From contig NZ_VCEI01000021.1 in NCBI RefSeq assembly GCF_005860765.1, positions 496,001 to 560,000 on the forward strand: DNA of 64,000 nt. The letters are read 5' to 3'. Under the pieces are notes generated by a model. It was given only the letters and a program-made list of their open reading frames with translations. It was not told where the DNA came from and did no database searches. Below, piece after piece: positions 9,377-17,229 of the stretch (the first letter of the stretch is position 1; every line of letters starts with the position of its first letter). The stretch comes from Dyadobacter sediminis (GTDB lineage Bacteria; Bacteroidota; Bacteroidia; Cytophagales; Spirosomataceae). Made by a program: the position numbers and the translations under genes.

Positions 9377-10000
9377 TTACTGTTCTTCCAATGCTTCCAG
9401 AATATCCATCATGCTGCCGAAATCCTTGTAGCCCGGACGTATTTCTTCGCTGCCGCGCAAGGCAATCCCGACATTCGGAAAGCGTTCGGTCAGTTCGCTC
9501 ACCATGGTTTCATTGTCCAGTCCGAAGCCGACGAGAACAGGATATTCCGCTGTCAGATTTTCCAGCACCTGCATCCATGCTTCGGTAAGGGTTGTTTCAT
9601 TATCGCTTTCCAGCAAAAAATAGGAAACTTCTCCATCGTAACGGCTGCATATGGAATCGATTTCATCGGCATCGTACAAATCGGCACTGATCCTTAAAAT
9701 CAGCGGCAGGTTCAGCTCGCTGCGTAAATAGTGAAGCATTCCCGGCGTTTCTACCTGAACGGAATGTACCGGATAACTGCTCAATGCATTTATAATTGCC
9801 TGCGGGTCGGTCTGCGCGGTTTCCGCCACCAGATTTACGCCGGCCAGCCATGAACAGATGTCTTCAAATTTCTTTGGGGAGATGTAATTGGGAGAATCTT
9901 CATCTATTGAAAAACCAAGCATTTCTACGCCCATTCCTGCGCAATAACGGGCATCGGACAAGTTTGTAACGTTGCTTACTTTTACTGTTCTGCTTAACAT
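9377..10000 (-). CDS. TrpF-like (phosphoribosylanthranilate isomerase) homologue, catalytic residues missing
   Basis: The 207-residue length and order of segments fit the TrpF barrel: KVSNVTNLSDARYCAGMG at the start, LGF and YISPKKFEDI after it, VETPGMLHYL in the middle, and VGFGLDNETM and ALRGSEEIRPGYKDF at the end. TrpF isomerises phosphoribosylanthranilate in tryptophan synthesis. The general base Cys of the family motif KxCG is Ser here (KVSN), and the region of the general acid Asp reads LLESDNET without the usual LLD and GGTG. The sequence therefore argues against normal isomerase activity. No other trp gene is nearby; it stands alone between the PspC group and the galactose operon. It may be a repurposed barrel or a very divergent enzyme. 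Confidence 0.68.
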   Translation of the reverse strand: MLSRTVKVSNVTNLSDARYCAGMGVEMLGFSIDEDSPNYISPKKFEDICSWLAGVNLVAETAQTDPQAIINALSSYPVHSVQVETPGMLHYLRSELNLPLILRISADLYDADEIDSICSRYDGEVSYFLLESDNETTLTEAWMQVLENLTAEYPVLVGFGLDNETMVSELTERFPNVGIALRGSEEIRPGYKDFGSMMDILEALEEQ

Positions 10001-10153
10001 ACGCGATTATTGATTGTTCAATAAAGGTAATCGTTTCCAATTTTATTTTCGGTTTATACGCCGGAAAAAGCAAACCATAGCAAGATTTCAGGCCGTTTGA
10101 AAAGCAGTGTTCCAGCATTCCCTGATCTGGAAAGTTTGTTATGATGCTAACGC

Positions 10154-10186
10154 AAAAAAGGCAGGAACCGTTAAGTCCTGCCTTTT
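10154..10186 (-). terminator. intrinsic terminator of the galactose operon
   Basis: An 11-base perfect stem (10156-10166 with 10176-10186) with a 9-base loop. On the minus strand it ends in a run of six U, directly after galM. This is a clear Rho-independent terminator. Confidence 0.85.
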
Positions 10187-10208
10187 GGAAACAAGTATTT
10201 TAAAATAA

Positions 10209-11348
10209 TCAGTTTGCTGAAAACCTGTATTTTGTGGTTGTATTGTAAGTGTCTCCGGGGTTCAGTACCGTTGACGGAAACTGCGGCTGGTTCGGAGAAT
10301 CGGGATAATGTTCTGTTTCCAGGCAAAAACCGAAACGTTTTACGTAAGTAACATTTTTTCCTTTCAGGCTTCCGTCCAGAAAGTTTCCCGTGTAAAACTG
10401 AACGGCAGGTTCCGTTGTGAACACTTCCATTTTCCTTCCGCTTTCCGGCTCTTTCACCGTCGCAAAAAGCATCAGTCCGGGTTCTGTTCTTTTAATGACC
10501 CAGCAATGGTCAAATCCGCCTGCATTTTCAAGCTGTTCGTCCGTTTTGCTGATGCCGTCGCTTATTTTGACCGATTTCCTGAAATCAAACGGCGTTCCTT
10601 CCACAGCGCGCAGCTTTCCGGTCGGGATCAGGTTTTTGTCAACAGGCACGATGCTGTCCGAAACGAGCGTCACTTCATGGTTCAGAATGTCGCGCTTCAA
10701 ACCCGTAAGATTGAAATAGGAATGGTTTGTAAGGTTTATAACCGTTGGCTTATCCGTTGTCGCATGGTAGTTTATGGACAAAGCGTTGTCATTATCCAGC
10801 GTGTAAGTAACTTTTACGGTCAGGTTGCCCGGATAGCCTTCTTCCATATCCTTGCTCAGATATTCGAGCTGAAGGCCAACAACAGAATCCTGTTTGATCT
10901 CGGTTGCTTTCCATAAAACTTTGTCAAAACCCTTTTTACCGCCGTGCAGTGAATTCGGGCCGTTGTTTATAGCCAGTGAATATTCCTGACCGTTCAGCTT
11001 GAACTTTCCCTTTGCAATCCGGTTTCCGTAACGTCCGACCAAAGCGCCAAAAAACGGGTTTTCTTTCAGATAAGGTGCAAGCGAATCAAATCCGAGCACA
11101 ACATCCGTCCAGGCGCCACTTTTATCCGGTGCTGTAAGTTTGGTAATTATCCCGCCATAATTGGTTATGTTGACGGTCATGCCATTGCCGTTTGTAAGCG
11201 TGTAAAGTTCCGCTTTCTGGCCGTCTGGAAGTTCACCGAATGTTTCTTTGGAAATGGTACTGATCATTTTTTCTTCTTGGTTGGTTTTGGAGCAGCTGAA
11301 AATACAAAAGCCAATCAGCGCAGTGAGTAAAAAAGGGATCTTTTTCAT
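10209..11348 (-). CDS. galM: aldose 1-epimerase, lipoprotein form
   Basis: GalM interconverts alpha and beta anomers of galactose and other aldoses. The 379-residue protein has a lipoprotein signal (hydrophobic stretch then lipobox FSCS, modified Cys near residue 19), so it is likely anchored in the periplasm or outer membrane, as is common for Bacteroidota GalM. Family motifs are GRYGNRIAKGKF, NSLHGG, VINLTNHSYFNL with the catalytic His, and QFYTGNF; a catalytic Glu fits LETEHYPDSPNQP near the end. It is the last gene of a minus-strand group with galK 32 bases upstream and a strong terminator downstream. Confidence 0.93.
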   Translation of the reverse strand: MKKIPFLLTALIGFCIFSCSKTNQEEKMISTISKETFGELPDGQKAELYTLTNGNGMTVNITNYGGIITKLTAPDKSGAWTDVVLGFDSLAPYLKENPFFGALVGRYGNRIAKGKFKLNGQEYSLAINNGPNSLHGGKKGFDKVLWKATEIKQDSVVGLQLEYLSKDMEEGYPGNLTVKVTYTLDNDNALSINYHATTDKPTVINLTNHSYFNLTGLKRDILNHEVTLVSDSIVPVDKNLIPTGKLRAVEGTPFDFRKSVKISDGISKTDEQLENAGGFDHCWVIKRTEPGLMLFATVKEPESGRKMEVFTTEPAVQFYTGNFLDGSLKGKNVTYVKRFGFCLETEHYPDSPNQPQFPSTVLNPGDTYNTTTKYRFSAN

Positions 11349-11380
11349 GTACGGTTTGTTGTTGGTCGTTCGGGTGTTTA

Positions 11381-12565
11381 TTACAACTGGGTTACTTCGT
11401 CGGTTCCCGCTGTAATTTTTACTTTATAACAAGGAAGATCTATTTCATACTTTTCTTTATAGGATTCCTTCATTTTATTTTCAAATTCGGGAACAGCCTC
11501 TTTTTGTACAAGATTGATCGTGCAGCCGCCAAATCCTCCGCCCATCATCCGGGCGCCGAGTACCGCGGGATTGTTTACGGTCTGTTCCACCAGAAAATCC
11601 AGTTCCGGACAGCTTACTTCGTATTCGTGCTGCAGGCCGTAATGCGTTTCATACATTTTCTTTCCAAAATCTTCCAGATTTCTTTGCACCAGAAAATCGC
11701 ATGCATCCTGCACGCGCTGAATCTCTTCCGTAATGTATTTGCAGCGGCGGTAAACGACATCGCCCAGCTCATCTTTATGCCTGTTCACCATTTCGGGCGT
11801 TGCATCACGCAGGCTTTCTACTTCGGGATAATGCTGTTTCAGGATCGCAATGCCTTTTTCACATTCCAGCCTGCGGGTATTGTATTCCGAACTGGCCAGT
11901 GAATGCTTGACGTTTGTATCGCAAAGTACAATCAGATAATCATGCATCGGGAACGGGAAATACTCGTATTCGAGCGAACGGCAATCCAGACGGATGACAG
12001 ATTCTTCTTTCCCGAAAGCAGACGCAAACTGATCCATAATGCCGCATTGCACGCCGACGTACTCGTTTTCTGCTTTCTGCGACATTTTTACAATCGTGAA
12101 TCGGTCAAGCCCAAGCTGAAAGATCTCGTTCAGTCCAAACAAAAGACAGCATTCCAGCGCAGCCGAAGACGACAGGCCGGCTCCGACCGGAACGTTTCCG
12201 CCGAACACGGCCTGGAAACCTCCGATTTTCAAACCTTTTTTATAAATCTGCTCCACAATGCCCAGCTGGTAATGCGGCCACGACTGTTCCGGTTTGGAAA
12301 GATCGTTCAGTGCAAACGAGTACGATTCATCCAGATCGGCCGCAATCAGCAGAACATGATCGTCGTTTCTCGGCTCAATCACAAAATATACGGCTTTATC
12401 CACGCTGGCAGGCAGTACAAAGCCGTTGTTGTAATCGGTATGCTCGCCGATCAGGTTGATCCTGCCCGGCGAACGGAATACCCGGGCATTGTCCGCATTG
12501 CCAAATTCAAGGATGTATCTTTCCTTTATTCTGTCTAGAATTTCTGTTTCTTCTGCAAATAACAT
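11381..12565 (-). CDS. galK: galactokinase
   Basis: GalK phosphorylates alpha-D-galactose with ATP to galactose 1-phosphate, the first step of the Leloir pathway in the cytoplasm. The 394-residue protein carries the three GHMP-kinase signatures: GRINLIGEHTDYN at 34-46, PVGAGLSSSAALE at 126-138, and MMGGGFGGCTINL near 345. Length is normal for the family. It lies 15 bases after a hydroxyacid dehydrogenase gene and 32 bases before galM. No galT is present in the window, so galactose 1-phosphate must be handled by a distant gene. Confidence 0.95.
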   Translation of the reverse strand: MLFAEETEILDRIKERYILEFGNADNARVFRSPGRINLIGEHTDYNNGFVLPASVDKAVYFVIEPRNDDHVLLIAADLDESYSFALNDLSKPEQSWPHYQLGIVEQIYKKGLKIGGFQAVFGGNVPVGAGLSSSAALECCLLFGLNEIFQLGLDRFTIVKMSQKAENEYVGVQCGIMDQFASAFGKEESVIRLDCRSLEYEYFPFPMHDYLIVLCDTNVKHSLASSEYNTRRLECEKGIAILKQHYPEVESLRDATPEMVNRHKDELGDVVYRRCKYITEEIQRVQDACDFLVQRNLEDFGKKMYETHYGLQHEYEVSCPELDFLVEQTVNNPAVLGARMMGGGFGGCTINLVQKEAVPEFENKMKESYKEKYEIDLPCYKVKITAGTDEVTQL

Positions 12566-12580
12566 ACACTGAAATTTTAC

Positions 12581-13522
12581 TTAATATCCTTTTACAAGGC
12601 TTACTTCATTCACAATATTGCTGCCGTTTTCAAGCGCGAAAATGTTGTTCAGAAACAAATCCACTTTCCCCATGTGTTCATTGCGGTGGCCGCCTCCGGT
12701 ATGCTGCGTAAGGATCACGTTATTCATTTTCCAGAGCGGGCTTTCCTGAGGTAACGGCTCCATTTCGGTAACATCGAGCACGGCGCCTTCCAGTTTGCCC
12801 GAATTCAGTGCTTCAATCAACGCATTTTCGTCCGTCGTACTTCCTCTTCCCACGCTTGCGTACACGCTTTGATCCTTCATGGCTGCAAAAAAATCGGCAT
12901 CGGCAAAATGAGTCGCAGTTCCCGGCAGCGTATTGATAACCAGATCCGCATGGGGAAGTTCGTTGAACAGATCCTCACGGCTGTGAAGGTCCGCTTCCGG
13001 CGAGGTTCTGGCCATCAGATGCGTGAAGCAGCCGAAGCCTTTCAGAATTGTGTTCACGGCCATGCCGATTGTACCGGCACCCAAAATGATCACATTCTGC
13101 TGATGAAGGATTTTCAGTTCCGAGCGCAACTTTGCCCCGACCCATTCCGGTTTTTGTTTAAGAAGCGTCAGTTTGTCGATTCCGCGGTAAAGCGCCAGCA
13201 CGCCGCCTATAATGGATTCGGCGCAGGGATGTGCAAACCAGTCGCCCATATTGGCTACTTTCACTTCACTGCGTATCGGAATGGAAGCATACTGATCAAA
13301 TCCTGCCGAGTCCAGCTGCCAGAATTTAAGACGCTCCGAACAAGCATCAAACCAATCTGCGGGCGGATTGCCGAGGATGTATTCAGCATGCTGAAATTCA
13401 GATTTCGCTTCTTCGTCAGCCGTTGACTCTGTACGGAAATGAATGGTATGCTGCGGAGACAAGGCTTCGCCGAGTTTGTTCCTCAGCGATTCATCAAGCA
13501 TGGAATGACAGTAAATAACCAT
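12581..13522 (-). CDS. D-2-hydroxyacid dehydrogenase
   Basis: A 313-residue NAD-dependent oxidoreductase of the D-isomer-specific 2-hydroxyacid dehydrogenase family. The nucleotide-binding loop is ILGAGTIG near residue 146. The substrate-binding Arg lies in SVGRGSTTDE, a Glu in DVTEMEPLP and the catalytic His in TQHTGGG. The first 100 residues form the substrate domain, which is less conserved. It is the first gene of a tight group with galK and galM, so its substrate may be linked to sugar acids from galactose use, but nothing in the sequence fixes the substrate. Confidence 0.85.
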   Translation of the reverse strand: MVIYCHSMLDESLRNKLGEALSPQHTIHFRTESTADEEAKSEFQHAEYILGNPPADWFDACSERLKFWQLDSAGFDQYASIPIRSEVKVANMGDWFAHPCAESIIGGVLALYRGIDKLTLLKQKPEWVGAKLRSELKILHQQNVIILGAGTIGMAVNTILKGFGCFTHLMARTSPEADLHSREDLFNELPHADLVINTLPGTATHFADADFFAAMKDQSVYASVGRGSTTDENALIEALNSGKLEGAVLDVTEMEPLPQESPLWKMNNVILTQHTGGGHRNEHMGKVDLFLNNIFALENGSNIVNEVSLVKGY

Positions 13523-13612
13523 TTAATAGTTTAGTTTAAAAGAAGCAAATTAAAACCTTTTACCTGTTTTTACACGGTCTTGTGTTTTTATGTCCGTTTA
13601 TGACTGTTCAGA

Positions 13613-14131
13613 TCACCGGATCAGCGCCAGTATTTTCTTTCCTCTCGAACGGAATGCAGCTTTTTCAAATTCCATGCCTTCCTCAATGATAATCTGCAAT
13701 TCTTTTTTAATCTCCGGGTAAATCAGTGAAAGTCTGTACAGAACGGTGAGGGAAAAAGCGCGTATGGCAACCGGAACCATCCGGTCGGCGGCCCGTTCAA
13801 AGCATGCGTTCATTACTCCGGCGTGAAATGCTTCGGGAATGGCAACATTTCCCAGAATCCTGACACTGTTTCGGATCACAGCATCGTGCACATCTTTGCG
13901 TGTCAGACAGGCGGCAAGTTCTCCGATGTACGGCCGGACCAGATCCGGTCTTTTCTCGGCGGCAATGCCGGCACTGTATGCGGCCCGCTGCGCAAGCCGG
14001 TAATGTTCGCTGAAAAAGCAATGCATCAGTTCACTGAAAGTTTCTTCATCCGTACAGGCGTAATCCGCCACGCGCATGGCCAGTTGCCGGGATTGTGCCG
14101 GATCGGCCAGAAGTGTTTTTTCAATGTCCAT
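13613..14131 (-). CDS. HEAT-repeat-like alpha-helical protein
   Basis: A 172-residue protein without signal peptide. The pattern is of paired amphipathic helices of about 30-40 residues (for example LAQRAAYSAGIAAEKRPDLV, VIRNSVRILGNVAI, IRAFSLTVLYRLSLIYPEI), as in HEAT or armadillo scaffolds. It ends in a basic helix (RSRGKKILALIR). It is in the same direction as the galactose group and fumC but separated by gaps of about 90 and 124 bases and by the fumC terminator, so it is probably transcribed alone. No enzymatic motif is visible; a protein-binding role is a guess. Confidence 0.62.
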   Translation of the reverse strand: MDIEKTLLADPAQSRQLAMRVADYACTDEETFSELMHCFFSEHYRLAQRAAYSAGIAAEKRPDLVRPYIGELAACLTRKDVHDAVIRNSVRILGNVAIPEAFHAGVMNACFERAADRMVPVAIRAFSLTVLYRLSLIYPEIKKELQIIIEEGMEFEKAAFRSRGKKILALIR

Positions 14132-14192
14132 ACATGCGGGATAAAGAATTTTTTACACGTTAAAGCCAAAATGCGAACCACTTTTTGAAATG

Positions 14193-14227
14193 AAAAACAA
14201 GTGCTCCGTTTTTCAGGCGGAGCACTT
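14193..14227 (-). terminator. intrinsic terminator of fumC
   Basis: A 10-base perfect stem (14199-14208 with 14218-14227) with a 9-base loop, followed on the minus strand by a U-rich tract. It lies 28 bases past the fumC stop. Confidence 0.83.
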
Positions 14228-14255
14228 GGCATGATGATCCGTTACAATCACATTT

Positions 14256-15656
14256 TTACTGGATTTTACCGACCATATCTTCGGGTTTTACCCAGGCGTC
14301 AAATTCATCGGGCGTTACATATCCGAGCGCAACAGCCGTTTCTTTCAGCGTGGAGCCGTTCTTGTGCGCCGTCTGCGCGATTTCCGCTGCTTTGTAATAA
14401 CCGATTTTGGTATTGAGTGCCGTTACAAGCATCAGTGAATTATTCACATGTTTTTTGATATTCTCATGCAAAGGCTCAATGCCGATTGCGCAGTTGTCAT
14501 TGAACGAAACACAGGCATCGCCGATCAGCCTTGCGGAATGAAGGAAATTGTACGCCATCAAAGGTTTGAAAACATTCAGCTCGAAATGGCCGTTTGATCC
14601 GCCGATACCGATTGCAACGTCGTTCCCCATCACTTGTGCCGCCACCATGGTTATGGCTTCACACTGCGTCGGATTCACTTTTCCGGGCATAATGGAACTT
14701 CCGGGCTCGTTGTCCGGAATATGGATTTCGCCGATGCCGGAGCGCGGGCCGGAAGAAAGCATGCGGATGTCATTTCCGATTTTCATCAGACTTACTGCAG
14801 TTGTTTTCAGTGCGCCGTGCGCTTCCACAATGGCGTCGTGTGCGGCCAGTGCTTCAAACTTGTTTTCGGCAGTAATGAAAGGAAGCCCGGTAAGTTCTGC
14901 AATATGTCTGGCGACATTCTCCGAGTAGCCTTCCGGCGTATTGATTCCGGTCCCTACGGCAGTTCCGCCCAGTGCAAGTTCCGAAAGATGCGCAAGCGTG
15001 TTGGAAATAGCACGCAAAGCATGATCCAGCTGCGATGCATAGCCCGAAAATTCCTGTCCGAGCGTAAGCGGCGTGGCATCCATAAAGTGCGTACGGCCGA
15101 TTTTAACCACATTCTTGAAAGCTTCGGCTTTTGCTTTGAGTGTATCGCGGAGTTTTGTAATGCCTGGAATCGTAACGTCCACAAGGATTTTGTAAGCGGC
15201 AATGTGCATGGCCGTCGGATACGTATCGTTGGATGACTGCGACTTGTTTACATCATCGTTCGGGTGAAGGAATTTGGTTTTATCGGCCAGGTCTCCGCCT
15301 TGCAGAACATGCCCGCGGTATGCGATGACTTCGTTACAGTTCATGTTGGACTGCGTTCCGGAACCGGTTTGCCATACAACAAGCGGAAACTGGTCGTCCA
15401 GTTTTTCGGCAAGGATTTCATCACAGACCTTACCGATCAGATCACTTTTTTCCTTTGGCAGAACACCCGCTTCAAAGTTGGTAATGGCGGCTGCTTTTTT
15501 CAGATATGCAAAGGCTTTGATGATTTCCTTCGGCATTTTATTGATGTCCTGAGCAATTGGAAAATTTTGAATGGAACGCTGTGTCTGAGCGCCCCAGTAT
15601 ACATGAGCAGGCACCTGAACTTCGCCCATGGTATCTTTTTCTATGCGGTATTCCAT
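14256..15656 (-). CDS. fumC: class II fumarate hydratase
   Basis: FumC interconverts fumarate and malate in the TCA cycle without an iron-sulfur cluster. The 466-residue length is typical. Motifs are GSGTQSNMN at 98-106, [11 protein letters not shown] at 141-151, [10 protein letters not shown] at 187-196 with the active-site His, and the superfamily signature [11 protein letters not shown] at 319-329 with the catalytic Ser loop. It is a single gene with its own terminator and is divergent from the NagB-like gene; an almost consensus -7 (TAACTTTA on the minus strand) lies in the gap. Confidence 0.96.
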   Translation of the reverse strand: MEYRIEKDTMGEVQVPAHVYWGAQTQRSIQNFPIAQDINKMPKEIIKAFAYLKKAAAITNFEAGVLPKEKSDLIGKVCDEILAEKLDDQFPLVVWQTGSGTQSNMNCNEVIAYRGHVLQGGDLADKTKFLHPNDDVNKSQSSNDTYPTAMHIAAYKILVDVTIPGITKLRDTLKAKAEAFKNVVKIGRTHFMDATPLTLGQEFSGYASQLDHALRAISNTLAHLSELALGGTAVGTGINTPEGYSENVARHIAELTGLPFITAENKFEALAAHDAIVEAHGALKTTAVSLMKIGNDIRMLSSGPRSGIGEIHIPDNEPGSSIMPGKVNPTQCEAITMVAAQVMGNDVAIGIGGSNGHFELNVFKPLMAYNFLHSARLIGDACVSFNDNCAIGIEPLHENIKKHVNNSLMLVTALNTKIGYYKAAEIAQTAHKNGSTLKETAVALGYVTPDEFDAWVKPEDMVGKIQ

Positions 15657-15811
15657 TTTATATGTAGGATGAATATTGTAAATGAATAATGCGTCAACGG
15701 GGTAAAGTTAGGATTGAGCTTGCAGTTTTTGGTGTTTTTTACAGATAAATGTTTAGCGGCTAAAAAAGAATGTTTAGATTGTCCGGTACAAATTATGATT
15801 TCTGTAAAAGT

Positions 15812-16561
15812 ATGATTCCGAAAATCAGCATTTATCCTGATTACGAAGCAATGAGCCTGGCAGCTGCTGATCGTGTCATTGCCTTGTTGAACCATAAGCC
15901 GGATGCTGTCATTTGTCTGCCTTCAGGCAGTACGCCGGTCGGTATGTTCCGGGAACTTGTTTCCGCCAGTCAGAAAGGGAACGCGGATTTTTCACGCTGC
16001 ATTTTTGTAGGGCTCGATGAGTGGGTCGGGCTGGGCGGTGATGACGAAGGAAGCGGCCGTTATATGATTAACAGGGATTTTCTGAAATCCGTCGGGCTGA
16101 AAGACAATCAGGTTATTTTCTTTGACGGAAAAGCAAGGGATCCGTATCTGGAATGTGAAAGGATCAATAAAATCGTTTCTGAACTTGGCGGTCTGGACCT
16201 GATCGTGCTTGGCGTCGGGCTGAACGGCCATCTTGCCCTGAACGAACCCGGAACTGCGTGGAATACTTATGCGCATGTTGTGGAGCTGGATGAAGTTACA
16301 AAAGTTACCGGGCAGAAATATTTCAGCAAAACGGCTGTTCTTGAAAAAGGCATTACAATGGGAATCCGGCATATACTGGAAGCAAAAACGGCCATTCTGC
16401 TTGCCAACGGAAATCAAAAAGCAAAGGTTATACAGCGTGCGCTTTCATTTCCCGTTACCCCGGCTTTTCCGGCAACCGTACTGCAGAATCATCTGAACGC
16501 GGAATTCCTGCTGGACAGGGAGGCAGGAAGTCTGATCGACTGGACTTCTGAAAATATCTGA
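15812..16561 (+). CDS. glucosamine-6-phosphate deaminase/isomerase family protein (NagB-like)
   Basis: A 249-residue member of the NagB/6-phosphogluconolactonase fold, predicted to convert glucosamine 6-phosphate to fructose 6-phosphate and ammonia. ATG at 15812 is chosen over an upstream in-frame ATG at 15770, because family members begin a few residues before the IPKISIY-like strand. Motifs are the phosphate loop LPSGSTPVG at 36-44, FVGLDEWVGL with Asp69, and GLNGHLALNEPG with His140. E. coli NagB has 266 residues and an allosteric site; the present protein is shorter at the C-terminus, like the monomeric or non-allosteric forms. nagA lies 37 kb away at 53640, so the pair is not an operon. 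A galactosamine-specific (AgaS/AgaI) role cannot be ruled out. Confidence 0.82.
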   Translation: MIPKISIYPDYEAMSLAAADRVIALLNHKPDAVICLPSGSTPVGMFRELVSASQKGNADFSRCIFVGLDEWVGLGGDDEGSGRYMINRDFLKSVGLKDNQVIFFDGKARDPYLECERINKIVSELGGLDLIVLGVGLNGHLALNEPGTAWNTYAHVVELDEVTKVTGQKYFSKTAVLEKGITMGIRHILEAKTAILLANGNQKAKVIQRALSFPVTPAFPATVLQNHLNAEFLLDREAGSLIDWTSENI

Positions 16562-16566
16562 TTAAA

Positions 16567-16587
16567 GCTTTGAACAAAGCATTTTTC
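16567..16587 (+). terminator. small terminator-like hairpin after the NagB-like gene
   Basis: GCTTTGAACAAAGC at 16567-16580 folds into a 5-base stem with a tetraloop and is followed by ATTTTTC. The stem is short, so the call is tentative. Confidence 0.45.
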
Positions 16588-16714
16588 ATGTCCATGCTTG
16601 CGGGAAGTATAAACAGATTTCACTTTTCAGGCTGTTTGTTTTTTTGAAAAAAAGATAATTTATCGCGTTCCATTTAGAAATTCCGGCGCTGTTCACTTAA
16701 AACAAGGGCTTGTT

Positions 16715-16744
16715 TTTGAGCGAGCTGATTTCAGCCTAAATTTG
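16715..16744 (+). promoter_or_regulatory. Bacteroidota-type promoter upstream of the metE riboswitch
   Basis: TTTG at 16715-16718 and TAAATTTG at 16737-16744 match the Bacteroidota sigma consensus TTTG/TAnnTTTG with an 18-base spacer, close to the usual 19-21. Transcription would start near 16751, just before the aptamer, which supports the call. Confidence 0.55.
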
Positions 16745-16764
16745 CCCTGTTCTTTGTGAACGCC

Positions 16765-17010
16765 CGTCAATCGGGGTAGTGGTTTTCGCTTCCGGAGCCC
16801 TCATCCGGAATAGCAGAAATTAAAAAGGAACCGTGTGCAATTCACGGGCAGTCGTGCTACTGTAAGTATTCGTTCTGTAAAGTGCAGATCAGTTTTTTAC
16901 CCTTGCATTCCATTGTTGTTGAAGGTTTTACAAGCCGGCGCAGCGAGAAGGATGGTGAAAAATAATACAAGCCAGGAGACTTGCCGCTACGCTCAATAGC
17001 TGTCAACTCA
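16765..17010 (+). ncRNA. cobalamin (adenosylcobalamin-type) riboswitch controlling metE
   Basis: The leader contains the conserved B12-box AAGCCAGGAGACTTGCC at 16969-16985 and, upstream, GCAGTCGTGCTACTGTAAG near 16848-16866, which corresponds to the conserved core around the P5/L5 segment. Helices are visible: TCCGGA at 16791-16796 pairs with 16804-16809, and CCGTG pairs with CACGG around 16831-16847. About 220 bases separate the B12 box from the metE start, room for the kissing-loop stem and an expression platform. Cobalamin riboswitches usually shut off metE when B12 is present, and the gene order here fits. The limits given are approximate. The platform (termination or occlusion of translation) could not be resolved by eye. 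Confidence 0.9.
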
Positions 17011-17229
17011 CGAAAAGAAGGCAGTTAAGCATTGATTTTACAGTTACATTTTCAGGATTCCGATCTTCAGCAGGATTGATTCTTACGGAAGCGGACTTTT
17101 ATGTTTTACCGTATAAAACCGGATTCCTGCCTTGTAACACGTACAGATCATCACGGAACAAATGCAATCCGACGGATCGGGACGGGGGTGTTTTCAAAGG
17201 GTTTTTATTAACTCTTTAAAAGCAGTTTT

